64,000 nucleotides of DNA, from positions 6,329,501 to 6,393,500 of the forward strand of contig NC_135007.1 in assembly GCF_051020985.1 (NCBI RefSeq). The letters run 5' to 3'. Position numbers and translations under genes: made by a program. Of this stretch, positions 23,650-35,673 are shown piece after piece; the stretch's first letter is position 1, and every line of letters starts with the position of its first letter. Under the pieces are notes generated by a model, which worked only from the letters and a program-made list of their open reading frames with translations, did no database searches and was not told the DNA's origin. Source of the DNA: Nomia melanderi (taxonomy: Eukaryota; Arthropoda; Insecta; Hymenoptera; Halictidae).

Positions 23650-23755
23650 AAAAAATTAGCGTACATATCTAAAATAGCAAAAAGCAAAATTCTTCGGGCA
23701 AGGCTTTGCCAACTCTCTGAATCGATTTCCAACACAAGAAGACTAACGAATAACA
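23650..23755. repeat. Dispersed repeat, copy 2 (partner 2535-2645)
   Basis: aattagcgtacatatct, aaaattcttcgggcaag and gccaactctctgaatcg match the copy near the window start. Confidence 0.55.
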
Positions 23756-23860
23756 AATAAGTATCCCAAACGGAATGGCACCCAATCAATCAGACCTACA
23801 TACAACTTAGTTACCAAGTGATCTTCCTACATTACAAAATCATCAAATCCTTCAACTCAC

Positions 23861-24308
23861 CTTTCCCTCTGCGCGCTGGAACATGGCACCAGTATCTTGC
23901 CCATGCTGTTCAGCTTGCCCTTGGGATCGCAGAGGTTCCCGGAGGACTGGGTCCTGCGGCCAGTCAGGCCCTTCCCGTTGTGTCGGCTCAGGTTGGAGCC
24001 CATGTTCAGCGGTTCGTTGCCGGACGGCGGCTCGTTTGTCACGTTGCCGTTGTTCACGGCATTTCCGGGCCTGTTGTTCTCCTTGTTCGGCCAGTCGAAG
24101 TACTTGTCGATGTCCTTGGCATTGACCTTGCTGGATATCGGCGGCGGGGGTGGCGCAGGGCGGGTCCGTTTCCCAGCGGGCACGGCTTGCAGCTGGCCAC
24201 GGTAACCCCTGCGACGATTCAACGGCGATTCGCCGCTCAACGAAAGTGTCTGGGATCTCCAGCTGTCCTGACCTCCGCTCGTAGGTGGCACTGTTACGAC
24301 TTCCTCAC
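23861..24308 (-). CDS. Exon A of the same gene, with polyproline tract
   Basis: Coding exon of 448 nt on the minus strand. The acceptor is ttgttacag/GTGAGG, with a weak pyrimidine tract, and the donor is a strong AAAG/GTGAGT. It enters in phase 1 and leaves in phase 2, giving 148 whole codons. In order: an acidic start (EEVVTVPP), a basic segment (NRRRGYRGQ), RPAPPPPPISSK (a likely SH3 or EVH1 ligand, by motif), KDIDKYFDWPNKENN, an Asn/Pro/Gly-rich stretch, then a Ser/Arg/Gly-rich end with GRRTQSSGNL. It has no predicted fold that I can name and looks intrinsically disordered, so a scaffold or cytoskeletal-adaptor role is possible but not shown. The frame stays open upstream of the acceptor to a TGA at 24387 and contains an ATG at 24321, so an alternative first exon starting there is also possible. 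Confidence 0.8.
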
Positions 24309-24600
24309 CTGTAACAATCATGCGAGTTCGCCGTTTTACTGGCCGGCCCGTGACGACAGCCGCCGCGCCGCGGAACACGCTCGCTCAGGAGCGCGTTGTG
24401 CTGCGCGGACGTTCATTCGCGTTCGCGTTAGGTTCGGTTGGTCGGTCGGTCGCTTTGAACCGTTAGCGGTTTTAGGAATCTCATTAAGGCTGCGGTTTTG
24501 TTACAGTGAATGGAGCGGGGAACACGGCCCACGGTGCCATCTTTGCTGCGGGGCTGCTGAGGCTGCGTGTTGTTGTCCGATGCAGAGACTATGCAACGCT
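24309..24600 (-). promoter_or_regulatory. GC-rich island abutting exon A, possible alternative first exon
   Basis: The 290 bp upstream of exon A are markedly GC- and CpG-rich against AT-rich intron on both sides. The exon A frame is open through the acceptor to an in-frame ATG at 24321-24319. The boundary ACAG/GTGAGG also reads as a donor, so the same site could act as an acceptor or a donor. An internal promoter giving a shorter protein that begins at that ATG is possible; there is no further evidence in the sequence. Confidence 0.25.
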
Positions 24601-24893
24601 GCAGTGACGATTTTGAAAGGGAGCTTTACAGTGAGCAGGTGTATTGGTTTTAAAAGAGATTTTTGTGGTAGCGGATTTTTTGGGGATGGAAATGGTTGTG
24701 CGGTGTTGGGTTTGGTGAATACGACAAGCGAGGTTAAATAAGCTTTCGTTAATTACGTTGTTGAAAGTTCCCATTGAGAACTGAACGTGAGCTTTTTTGG
24801 TTATTCGCCGGATTTCGGTGACTTTTCTTAATGTGTTTAGAAATGGATCGTAGATCACAGTTTATATATATTAATATTCGTATATGTGGCTAT

Positions 24894-25129
24894 TTAACCA
24901 GTTAACTGTGGAATTTAGTTTCAAAAATCTCTTACTGCGCACGCAGTAAAGTCAAGCAATGAAATATATACTCGTTAAACGCAAATATACCTATAATATG
25001 TTCTGACGAAAAACTAAAGCAGAACGACGAAGAATTACACGTGTATCTGAAAAAATAACTAATTTATCGGTAAAAAGATTAGTATTTCGAGTTTTAAGAT
25101 GACATGTATAAACGCAGTTAAATGGTTAA
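24894..25129 (+). mobile_element. TTAA element, family 6, copy 1
   Basis: 236 bp between TTAA at 24894-24897 and 25126-25129. The ends are TTAACCAGTTAACTGTGG and the inverted GCAGTTAAATGGTTAA. An inverted relative lies at 31409-31656. Its right TTAA is the left TTAA of the next element. Confidence 0.7.
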
Positions 25130-25367
25130 CCTTTTGTTCTATGATATCGTGTCGCATTCATGATACAAATTTTTAACTAAATTTGACAAATCTGTGTTAT
25201 TTACTTCACTTAATTAAAAATTATATATTACTTTTCTATTGTTAATGGGTAACCTTTGAAGTAATCATAGAATAAGCATTCAATTCTTTCTTTTACTAAG
25301 AAACTATTAATGATCAAGGAGCTTCATCAAACATCATTCTGAAAGAAATTACAGGGCAAAGGGTTAA
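25126..25367 (+). mobile_element. TTAA element, family 1, abutting family 6
   Basis: 242 bp, TTAACCTTTTGTTCTATGA to GGGCAAAGGGTTAA. Left and right TTAA are at 25126-25129 and 25364-25367. It shares one TTAA with the preceding element, so one inserted at the edge of the other. Confidence 0.7.
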
Positions 25368-25568
25368 GCTTGCTTATTTTATGTTGCGCTATGGTTATTT
25401 AATAGTTGTTTAAATACGAATAATATTATGATAGCAGTTGAAACTTTGTAGATAATAAATTGGTAATAGCAAAACAGATTTCTGCTTCCATCCGCAGACA
25501 ATGAGCAACATTGATTTTTATTCGATTAATCTAGAAATCTTCGTCACGAGTCATTGTATAACAAGAGG

Positions 25569-26101
25569 TTAACACCGCCACGAGAATTTAGAGCGTTTCG
25601 TACAACATTACTTATCGTAACATAACAAATGCAAATAGTATTAGAACTAGTTATTAATGCTTAGTATCATAGTTCTTAACACATTGTTGACCGGTCACAA
25701 GTCAACTTGTGTTTGTACTTGCATTAGTCTTTTCAATTGTGAAACTCAGGGCAATATAAAATATTTCAAAGTAAAATCTTCAAAGTTATACAAAAGATAT
25801 GTCCAAAGTTTCATTTCAATTCATTACGTATAAATAACGTATATAGAAGTTTATTTAGATGAACTCATTTTCATATTTACTTCATACTATTCACATTTAT
25901 TATATTTATATACATATAATAACCGATGACATGGGATAGCTTCCGCGTAATTGTCGGTCAACAGTATGTTAACTTATACTATTATTTTGTTACTCGCGTT
26001 ACTAAACGTTTTAATTCGATATCAGTTTTCTTCTTGTAATTGCTTTCTAGTAATTTTGACGCTCCGGTAATCGGTGATCACCATGGCGGTCAACGTGTTA
26101 A
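25569..26101 (+). mobile_element. TTAA element, family 3, split by a nested element
   Basis: Outer ends are GGTTAACACCGCCACG at 25569 and GGCGGTCAACGTGTTAA at 26101. The left part (25569-25679) and the right part (25969-26101) align to the uninterrupted copy 23406-23646. The insertion point is TTAA. Confidence 0.75.
25676..25972 (+). mobile_element. TTAA element, family 2, nested, with perfect TTAA duplication
   Basis: Between duplicated TTAA sites (25676-25679, 25969-25972) lie 289 bp with ends CACATTGTTGACCGGTCAC and the inverted TCGGTCAACAGTATG. A second copy is at 36211-36485. The host copy without insertion is at 23406-23646. Confidence 0.8.
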
Positions 26102-27649
26102 TAATGCATTGAATTCATTATTTTCAGCGTGAAGCGTCCAAGGTTCTCCGAAGTTCACCGTGTCTCTCGTAAGCAAGGCGGCTTTCGAAAACACGGTGTA
26201 CAGGAATGTCGGATTTACCATGAAGCAAAGCTTGATGGAAAACAATCAGATTCCTTGTTCCCGTGCGACTGTTAAGGCATCGCGGTATGGTATGCAGCAT
26301 TCAGAACGCATAACACTAACGTTATGTTTATCGGGGTACGATTCACAGGCGCCGTACTGTATCGCGGCGCGATACTAATATCCCCGGCGCACGAAGCCGC
26401 TGCGTTGCATAACTGTATTATTAATGAGAGACGCATGCACGTGCACACACGCGTCAGCACGCATTCATCGAATGGGGCTGAATTGAAAGCGTCTCGTGTT
26501 GGCGCTGCTTGTTGCGTCTGCAGACGGCGGACTTTTTTCTTTCGACATTTTTTTTCTTTAATTCGAGAAACGGAATCGGCTGGATTCCGAGAACAATAAC
26601 CCGAGCATAACTTCGCCGGAGCGTTTCACTGCTTAGCTCGCTCGCTCGCCTAACAGTATCGCATTAATTGCTGCGCTCCTAAATTAGGAAAATTTACCAA
26701 ACAATAACTGCCCGGAAATCATTGAAATTCATGGGACGATAATGCCGAGAAAATGAACTGAATCATTGAAATTTATGAAATGATAACGCGAGCGAAGAAA
26801 ATTGAATTGTAAGAGTTAATGAATGAATAGTAAATGTAAAGGAATCTAGTTCATTAATATTGGATTGTTTAAGCGAGATGTATGGGATAATGATGAAGAA
26901 AAGAAAATCAAATAATTAGAGTTTGTAGGAGGATAATAAAAGTAAATAAAATTGAGTTATTGGAATTTATAATATATTAGTGGGTATTCATTAGTTAATT
27001 AAAATATAAAGGTAATAAATGAATAACATTATAGGCAATGAAAACATTATTTCTTGTTTAATTGTTCACCTTTCACACGTTATTTAAGATGCTTTTCATT
27101 TTTACAAGAAAATTTTATTATTCCTCGTGGATTTATAATTGTATCATTGCAATTTATATCGAAACTCGCGAATAATGTTCCGAATGACAGAGTAAATTGA
27201 GGAAGAATAGAGAGTAACTTTCCACATTAATGAAGTGTGTATTCGTAGAACCACCAGGGACGAGGCCTTTGTGTTTCGTTCATGAAAATAGAACAGAATC
27301 AGCTCTCGTCAGAAAGTATATCACATAATTAAGCCTGTAAATTAGAAACGTTGCTCGCTGCGCGGGTTTAATCTTGGATCTCGAGGAGAAAAAAGGTAAC
27401 GTCGTTCGCACGGTGGAACTTCATTCTGTATCAGGAATTGGGTGAACCAATTTCGTTCTTATTAAACCTTAATTAATATTGTACAGTTACCGATTATGCA
27501 TACGGCAAGCTCGGCATGGGACGCGCGTACGACTCGTGTGATACTGAATCTCAATTAATCTGGATCGATATTAATTAACTGGAGGGGCGGGCTTGAAGGC
27601 GCGCTAAATATTCTAATCTATAAGTTTTTTCAAACTTAGATAGAGCCTT
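26102..27649. other. Intron, GC-richer pocket 26100-26660
   Basis: The pocket includes a GCTC run near 26636-26648 and overlapping frames on both strands with no motif. The remainder is AT-rich with nothing seen. Confidence 0.4.
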
Positions 27650-28050
27650 GCAACTATTAACTTATTATAAGTTTTTCCTCTTCGATTTTCTTTAATGGTT
27701 TTTCTACGATCAAACAATGTTTTATTTTAGCAAATACTAATTCATTATAAGTTTCCTATCTTCGATTTTCTTTAATGTTTCTTTTTACCACGAAACAATG
27801 TTTTCTTTTTGCAAATGTTAATTCATTATAAGTTTCGTCTCTTCGATTTTCTTTAACGGTTTTTCTACGGCCAAACAATTTTTAATTTTTGTAATTATTA
27901 ACCTACTAGAAGTTTCCTCTTTTTAATTTTCTTTAATGACTTTTCTACGATCAAACAATTTTTTATTTTTGCAGATATTAACTTATTATAAGTTTTCCCT
28001 CTTCGACTTTCTTCAGTCTTGCAACTATTAATTTATTATAAGCTCCCTCT
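27650..28050 (+). repeat. 80-bp minisatellite, five units and a partial
   Basis: Units start at 27650, 27730, 27811, 27891, 27971 and a shortened one at 28021. Each has GCAANTATTAA-TCATTATAAG, a pyrimidine block with CTTCGATTTTCTTTAA, then TTTTTCTACGATCAAACAAT. Spacing is 80-81 bp with moderate divergence. The last unit is shortened to about 50 bp. Confidence 0.85.
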
Positions 28051-28561
28051 AAAAAATTGTTAGATCGTAGAAAACCCATGGAAGAAAATCGAACAAAAAA
28101 AAGGAGACGTTCGATGTATTTGGAATCTCAAATTGAATGGGTGTAATTTAAACAGGCGATAATATTAACGACACCGTGAACAACAGTAAATTATATTTTA
28201 CTCTTGCCGTAAAGCGTGAATATTATATGCGACCCGAAACTTTTAAGCAGCAACGCGTATATACCCATATGAAAAATGAAAGGTTTTATGACTTATGTTT
28301 ATTGGACGCTCTCCAGTTCGTAAATGTAAAATACGTTCGGAAATTTTATGACACTCTTTAAGAAACACCCTGTACGCACACGTGTACGGATACACTTAAA
28401 TTTTCATGAGAAAATTAAGAATGAACTGTTGACAGCAATATGTTATATCCCGTTCGAGGCAAGCGCATTAACGCCCAAAAGTATTCATCATTCGTTCGAT
28501 GATTAACAAATATTGAATTTTTCGTGACGAATTGCAATTTTCAAAATTTATACTGACAATG

Positions 28562-28768
28562 TTAACCCCTTGCCTTATAATAACGTGTTAGTCTCGCGTT
28601 AAAAATTCCGAACTGAATTCAATAAATTTAAATGTTATTTATTTTTAACATAAATTAAATATTATTTGCCCATTATCGACCTTTAAACTCGTTTCTTTCT
28701 CTACTAAATTATTGACAATAATGTGGTTTTATCAAGCATAGATAATAAATAAATCATAGCGTAGGTTT
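28562..28768 (+). mobile_element. TTAA element, family 1, right end decayed
   Basis: It starts TTAACCCCTTGCCTTATAAT and has the family interior. The right end, catagcgtaggttt, has lost the TTAA. Orientation is the same as the other family 1 copies. Confidence 0.6.
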
Positions 28769-30739
28769 ATTTATACAGCATCGTATAAACTCATACTGTT
28801 GTTATCTTTGATGTATGTTATCAAAGAGAAATTCTAAAAATATAGCCATAATTTTATTCCACAATAAAATATGGAAATATATTATAATAAATATTACAAA
28901 ATATTTATATTTTGAACGTTTCATAAAACATTTCACAAAGACTTAAATTTTAACTCAAATTTATTTGATAAAATTTATACGATATGAATATTTTTGCTAG
29001 GTAGCGAATGCACGAGAAGAAAAATAATTTAAACGGTAAATCTGGAACCACCGTTGTATCAGTAATTACACCTCACTATATAGTGCATGACTTATTTATA
29101 AAACACGAGAGATCATCACGTGGAACAAGCACACACGTCATCCCCTTTCGATGAAAATCATGCGTAATGATTCCTCGCGAATTCTAATTGTGTAAAAAGT
29201 CAACAAACACGTGATTCATTGTCGTACACGGTGCAGCAATCCTTTCTTTTCTAATATTAGAACTCAACCATGAGTAATTTTACGTTGAAGTAACACGTTT
29301 GCTGGAAAGAAGAGTGATTCAAGCTTGGAGGTCTGTTACGGCAACTTTATCAGATAAGACGAACGTTTACAGCAACCGCCTTCACTATTTTTTACGTTCA
29401 ATGAATTCCTGTGGTTACCATCATATATTATGAAACACCCGGTACAGTGTAATTGCGTGTCATTATACGTGCACAATGAGCCTACGAAAGTACACGTAAT
29501 AATTCAGTTGCTTCGCTTATGCTCCTGAAATTGAACTAATATTCAAAACAAGTGAATTACAATTACAAAATTATAAATTGTAATACATTGTATTGATTAA
29601 TTGTTTCAGTGAAATAAAGGTAACGGTCAAATCTGTCCTTATTTACATATTAACTTGTTTCACACATAATTGAGTTGATATATCATTGAAGCAGATAAAT
29701 CACGTGATACAATTATGAATTTTAATGTATTATTAATCTGGGTAATATGTAATGTATTTATCAGATTGTGTATCTTCGCGCATTTTACAAAAATTTCATG
29801 AATTCAGGAGACTACTACTAATTAGGAGAAATCATATACCTGCGCATTTACAATATTATTTAAAAACATACAGATATATTCTCGTGATTTTTTCAAACGC
29901 CAAAGTGTCTTCAAAAAATAAAACTTTATTTTTCTAATTTCAATTTCTTCAAACCCGCTTATGAAATTTTTAATTTTTATAAACATCTGTAATCTAATGT
30001 AATCTAATACATTTTATACAATTTATTTATTATATTCATTTACCTATACATTTATTTATTTACCACACAATGTTTATTATATAATTTAGGATACTATTAT
30101 TATTACGATCATTCTGTATCGAATTTCTCGTTGCATTCGGTTCACGCAGACACTGTCATCCGAGGTGCCACGTGTGGAATGGATGTCGTAAAATCCCACG
30201 TAATCAAGACGAATTACCGTGAACGATCGATCATGCAACGTATTTCGTAACACGACAGTGTTATCGACTTCGCTTGATTGTTACATATTCGCAGTCTCGT
30301 GAACCCGTTATTAAATTGTAACTAGTTTCCCGAGGCTCGTTGTTGCCGGTCAGCGATTATACGCGATTCGTCTGCGCAAATAGTTAAATAGATCGAAACG
30401 AATACGTTTTTGCCTCCTTTTTTTCTTGCTTTTTCCTTTTTCGGTCTACGCGTAACTGCAAACACGAAGCGTTACGCTTTAAAAATTTTCTATTCCATCG
30501 CGGTTAAAGGGAAACTTGTTGCACGCAAAATGGCTCAATTAAAGTTTGTTATTAATGGAATGCCCGGCGGAGAGAGAGACGGATTTTACAGTAGTATAAT
30601 ATAGACGACAATTAAATTCCCTTTTAATGAATTGAATCGCGAAAGACACGGAACGTTACACAGGAATTTCATGAGAGCGACGAGAAAAATAACATTTGCT
30701 TCGAAATGTAATCGGAGAAGCACTTATTTTCTTTTCACA
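28769..30739. other. Intron, no feature
   Basis: AT-rich intronic sequence; two 61-codon chance frames only. Confidence 0.5.
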
Positions 30740-30959
30740 TTAACGCTAGAACTATTGTACCAGTGAAAATGACTGGTTTCGGTTTTTTTCTTTCACAATT
30801 ATTGATATCTTCAAAGCATTGGCTATTCGAAATGAGTTGGAAAATAGTTTCACTTGAATACTACAATGAGTGTGTAAATAAACCGAAAATAATCTGTTTT
30901 ACCATTTTTACAAAGATTACATATCAATCGTATTGAATGCTCGGTACTTCTAGTATTAA
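30740..30959 (-). mobile_element. TTAA element, family 5, copy 1
   Basis: 220 bp, TTAACGCTAGAACTATTG to the inverted CGGTACTTCTAGTATTAA. It aligns in reverse with 59019-59240 (shared GACTGGTTTC, ATTTCACTTGAATACTACA-type block and CCGAAAATAATCT). Confidence 0.7.
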
Positions 30960-31408
30960 GCACAGGTATTCATTTTATGTAAATAAAAATTCCACGAGTA
31001 ATCGCAAAACAAAGTTGCTTCATAATCGTACGTGACGAATTCTTTTAATAGATTTTCAGCTGTGAAGTAAGAAACTAGTGATAAACTAATTGTACACCAG
31101 GAAGAAAGAATAACGAAAAATTCCGTACAATTACATAACCAGATTGTACGAGTTAAAAAGATTAAATACAATGAAAAGGCTATAGCGTTTAAATAGACCA
31201 AGTAAATTACAGAAAAATTATGATTGCATGTCACTCTTTTGCAAGCAAACGTTGAGGAATTAAAATGAAATAAAATTCCGTTCCCATGGCGAACGACTTC
31301 GACAAATTGAAATTCATATTTCATCTTCCTTTTGAAACTACCAAACCTTAATATAGTAATTTAATCAGAGTAATGTAATTCAAGTTAAATTCGAATCTGA
31401 AACGAACA

Positions 31409-31656
31409 TTAACCAGTTAACTGCGTTTGACGAGTATTCACGTCATATTAAAAGTCAAAATGATACTAATTCTTTCAATGACAAATTATTTACTTTTTCA
31501 GATAAACATGCAATTTTTTCCATTTTGCTTTAGTTTTTTGTTAGAATATGTTGTAGGTGCATTATCTTTGTGTTTGGCGAGTATACCCTTCATTGTTTGA
31601 TTTGATTGCGTGCACAATGAGAGATTTTTTAAACTAAATTCGACAATTAAAGGGTC
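31409..31656 (-). mobile_element. TTAA element, family 6, copy 2
   Basis: TTAACCAGTTAACTGCG at the left, and AAACTAAATTCGACAATTAA then AGGGTCAA at the right, match 24894-25129 in inverse orientation. The right TTAA is degraded. Confidence 0.65.
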
Positions 31657-33135
31657 AACAGCTAATAAGCTGCAGCGTCGTTAAAAAAGATAAATTGGAA
31701 AGAAAATACGTTTCGGCACAACAGTGTATATTACGGTTAGATACTGCCACAATGGCGTTTCAAGAAGTGTAAATCGTCCTTTCCTGCTCAACCCCTATTA
31801 TTTGTTACCCTCTTTTCAAAGGACGCCCTTATCTGTTGCCGCAGTAAGTACGGATGAATCTAGATGTCGTAAAGTTAACCACCGAACTAAATCCGGTGCT
31901 TATCGATTGAACCTGACTCGGGTATCTATCTTGGGGGCCCTCGCCTTCGCGAATCTAGCTAATCGGGAACAAATGGATCGCGAATCTACTGCTCCATCAT
32001 GTGCAAACGGTCGCCCGGATACTTCGTAGATACGTCGAATACAAGCCCCAGCCTCGAGAGGTCGATTTCTAACACATTATTGCAACTGAGCAGAGTGGAA
32101 ACTGCATTCGACCTATTTCACGAGAGAAAAAAATCTCGCACATACATTCGCCGAAATTGAATCTGCTCCTTAATCGTCATTAATCTATCCCAAGCGTAAA
32201 AATAGGAATTTCTTTGTTTGTCCCTTCGCATTTTGCGCGAATATAAATGATTTCGTCTTTGCTGAAGAATTAAATGTATTATCGATTGAATGAGAATTAG
32301 AACGCTTGAAATATTATCATTTGAAATTGCATCCCTTTGAAATTGGAAAGAAATCAACAGCATTGAATAAAAATTGTTTAACAGTGAAAAATAGATAGAT
32401 AATGGTATGTGACAACAAGGGGAATTTTTACCGAAGAAATGTTAAACGGAAGGGTTGCCGGAGAATTTCCGGTCGTTCATCATGGAATTGTCGTAGAGCA
32501 TGATCGAAATGGTCGGTTTAAAAATGACATAGAACTCGGTGCTCAAACCCTAAAAATATTCCCGCGATTCGGAATGACGACGGGAAGTATCTGGGTCAAC
32601 ATCAAAGATTATTGGCATCTTAAAAAAAGGACGGACGGATGATCTGAAATTTATTACCTCGAACGCCAGTGGTTCTTTTAAATCTCGCCTGTGGCAGATC
32701 AGCGAAACGGAAGGAGGAGGGACACCGATTGCGCCGCTGGTTGAAATTTCTCATCAAACAATTTCCCTTTCGGGACGACTTCGGAATTGTGGGTCAGATG
32801 CGAGAGGAATGCATTAATCGAATAATTTATTGGTTCCAGCGGCACAGGGTGAGACAGAATTCGTGAAACAACCGCAAACGGGGTGAATCTACTTGCTGAA
32901 ATAAGTAAATTCAAGTAACGTTTAATTCTTCGTACAAAATTTCATTCTTAGTATCGGAGATTAGTGAAATTTAGTGGAGAATAATATTAATTTCGTTAAG
33001 ACGCATAAATGAACTTACTATGGTGTCTATTTTAATTAATTTTCTTTTGATAAATAGAAAATTATCGTTCAAGTCTTCCGGAGACATCTACGAAAGAATG
33101 AAGCCTTTTATATTTTTAAAAATAAAAGATAGATA
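31657..33135. other. Intron, no feature
   Basis: Mixed composition; short chance frames at 31724-32029, 32409-32642 and 32669-32914 without motif or splice fit. Confidence 0.45.
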
Positions 33136-33912
33136 GGGTAATGGCGCCTAATATGGAACTCCACAATATTTCGGAAAATATATAGCTTGATGTGTCCGTT
33201 ACCATGGAAAACGCTTCATTAGTAATAGAGAATAATTATCAATAGTTGGACATCAATTAAGAATTTGTCATTGAATGTGAATCATTATTGTGTTTGACAG
33301 TACGTTAAATCTTCTGAAAGACGAGTTAAACAGTCAAATTCCTTAATATAGATAGGCCAAAAAGTTTTATTTTTTCATGATTTATCATTGAACATGTTCG
33401 TTTTTCACTATTCAAAAGCAATGTGCTGCAAATTTATCTTCTTCTTGGAATAGTTATTATTTTTCTATTGAAATACGTGGGTTCCTAACATGGAATACGT
33501 TCCATATTGGGTGCATATTCTTCATTAATGTTATAGATGATTATGTTATATTTTTATTTTACGTTGGCAATTACGAAAATGATAATAATGGAAAAAATAT
33601 GTCCAACACATTGTGTTCACGAAAAATTTAGCGGCCCCGATGTGTTATTCATATATCTAATGTATAACAGAAAAAAGGAAAAAAAGTTCACTTAATATAA
33701 ATTGAAAAAAGTGGAAAATTCCCTAGGTAAATTTTTAGGAGTCAATTTTTTAGATCGTTGTTTTTGACTTCAATTTACATTGTTGGTTTTTGGATTGTTA
33801 CTGATTAGCGTATGAAAATTTCTTCTTTGATGCGGGTTTCACGGAAAAAATGCACATCTCTCGTTTTAGCAAGCTTTTCAAATCAGGTGTTCCATATTAG
33901 GTGCCATTACCC
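33136..33912. mobile_element. 777 bp element with 25-bp inverted ends and TA boundary
   Basis: The left end GGGTAATGGCGCCTAATATG (33136) and the inverted right end CATATTAGGTGCCATTACCC (to 33912) match over about 25 bp with one or two differences, and TA flanks both sides (33134-33135, 33913-33914). A related motif, tggaatacgttccatattgg, lies inside near 33490. No transposase frame. TA duplication suggests the Tc1/mariner group; the family is not named. Confidence 0.75.
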
Positions 33913-35291
33913 TACACATGTGCTAGACAATGAAAATGATTGTTTTGTATTGTGTTGTTTATATTTAAAGAAATTTGAAGCGTTCGTTGGAGAAAATTGA
34001 TTCACAATTCGATGTAGTAGAACCGAATGTTCCGAGGAAAAGGGATCCGGTAGCGCGAATAAATGCAGATGGCCGGCCAGAATCGTAAACCAATTCGCAT
34101 TATGCGAAGCACGTGCTTCCCAATCAAGTGGGCCGCGGCGTATCCACTCGTGCTGAAACCGTTTCAGGAAAATCCATTTGTATGCCAATTAAACAGAGTT
34201 CGGCGTGCATTTATTATGGAAAGGTCAAAGGTTCGATATCACCTTGGACAATTAAACGACGTTTAGCGAAATATTCGGCTTTCCGCGTGCATTTACAAAT
34301 GTCTGACCGATGCTAACACAAGGTAATAACAATATTTACGGCCTCCAATAAATTTCAATCAATTTGATGAAGGACCTAAAAAGCGCCATTTGAAAAGGGG
34401 TGTTTATTTTCTTTGCGTTCTATTCAAACTTTTGAAACTGTTTCAATAGATTTTATTCCGAAGTACGAATGGATTTTTAAAATATTGAAATACTAAAATA
34501 TTGTGATATTGAATGTTGAAATATTCTAAACAACTAATGATGTATTATTTCTTATTCAATTAAATTAAAAATATAGTATAACGATTTTATAATTATGTTA
34601 TGTGTCTACATATAATATTTTACAAATCTTTTTAATGTTGTTATTATGGTCCCTTTGAGAGATCAGATGATTTAAGGTTTTATCCTGTAATCTCTAACTG
34701 AATAATTTCGATATTAATTGATCTTTCCGACAATCTTTCAATCTTAATTAATACTGTGAGTTTCGCAATAAGCACGACAAGAAAACCACCACAAGAAAAT
34801 TAGGCTCACATTAATTAACAGGTATCTCACCGCGTAGAAATGCATTATGAAATTCATATGATTATCGCGAACGGTAATTTCCAATTGAGATTCATAAGTC
34901 AAGGGAAAAGATCGAAATCCCTCACAATGTAAAGTACGCAATAATCACATGACTTCGCGATGTGAAGCGTTAATAAGCGTCAATCTCTTTTATGGTTCAC
35001 GTTAATTCGATATTTCACAATTATCGCGCAAAATAAGCCGCATGCAAACAAACAGCGTGCGCGCGATATGCGCGCAGAACCGTCGCAAGCTGAAAAAAGC
35101 TGCCGAGGAATGAAATTTCTCTCTCTGGCTGAAAACCCATCGAACATTTTCCACTCGATAGCGAATCAATCGTGCAAAAAGGCCACGAAAGATTCTGAGT
35201 GTTCGTTAAAACGTGATTCCGTTTCCGTTTCCAGAGTTGCGCGCGCGCCGCGTCATGACAAAGTAGCAAAGAAAGTATACACCGGGCGCCT
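33913..35291. other. Intron, no feature
   Basis: GC-richer pockets at 34060-34310 and 35020-35290 carry overlapping chance frames. Nothing supportable. Confidence 0.45.
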
Positions 35292-35673
35292 TTAATCTCC
35301 TTGCTTCATAATATTGTGTTAAACTCGTCACGAAGATTTCGAACAGAATATAACAAATACAGATATTAATACTTTTGCATTCAAATGAAATATTACTTTC
35401 CTTTTGCCAATTACAATGCTGTGCATTAAACGTAAGTTAGAATTCCTTTTCAGTAAATAAAAAATGACGAAACAGCAATATCGATCATACTTATAAAACA
35501 AAAGTTACTAAACATTCTTATACCGAAATTAAATATTTTTCTATTGCCAATTACAACGTATTGTGTGAACATAGACATAACTTTAGAATTATTCTTTCCT
35601 TTCACTGAATTATTAACGATAAAATAGTAATATCAATTACAGCAGTGAAAGAAATTACAAAGCAACGGGTTAA
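35292..35673 (+). mobile_element. TTAA element, family 1, enlarged by an internal duplication
   Basis: 382 bp rather than about 235. It starts TTTAATCTCCTTGCTTCAT and ends GCAACGGGTTAA. The block with ttgccaattacaa, tagaattnnttcctttnnn and gataaaatagtaatatcaat appears twice (near 35400-35490 and 35550-35640), which accounts for the extra length. Confidence 0.65.

Noticed and set aside
23818..24741. 307-codon plus-strand open frame
   Set aside because: It is the shadow of exon A and the GC-rich island beside it. The minus strand has matching splice sites and phases; the plus frame has no domain.
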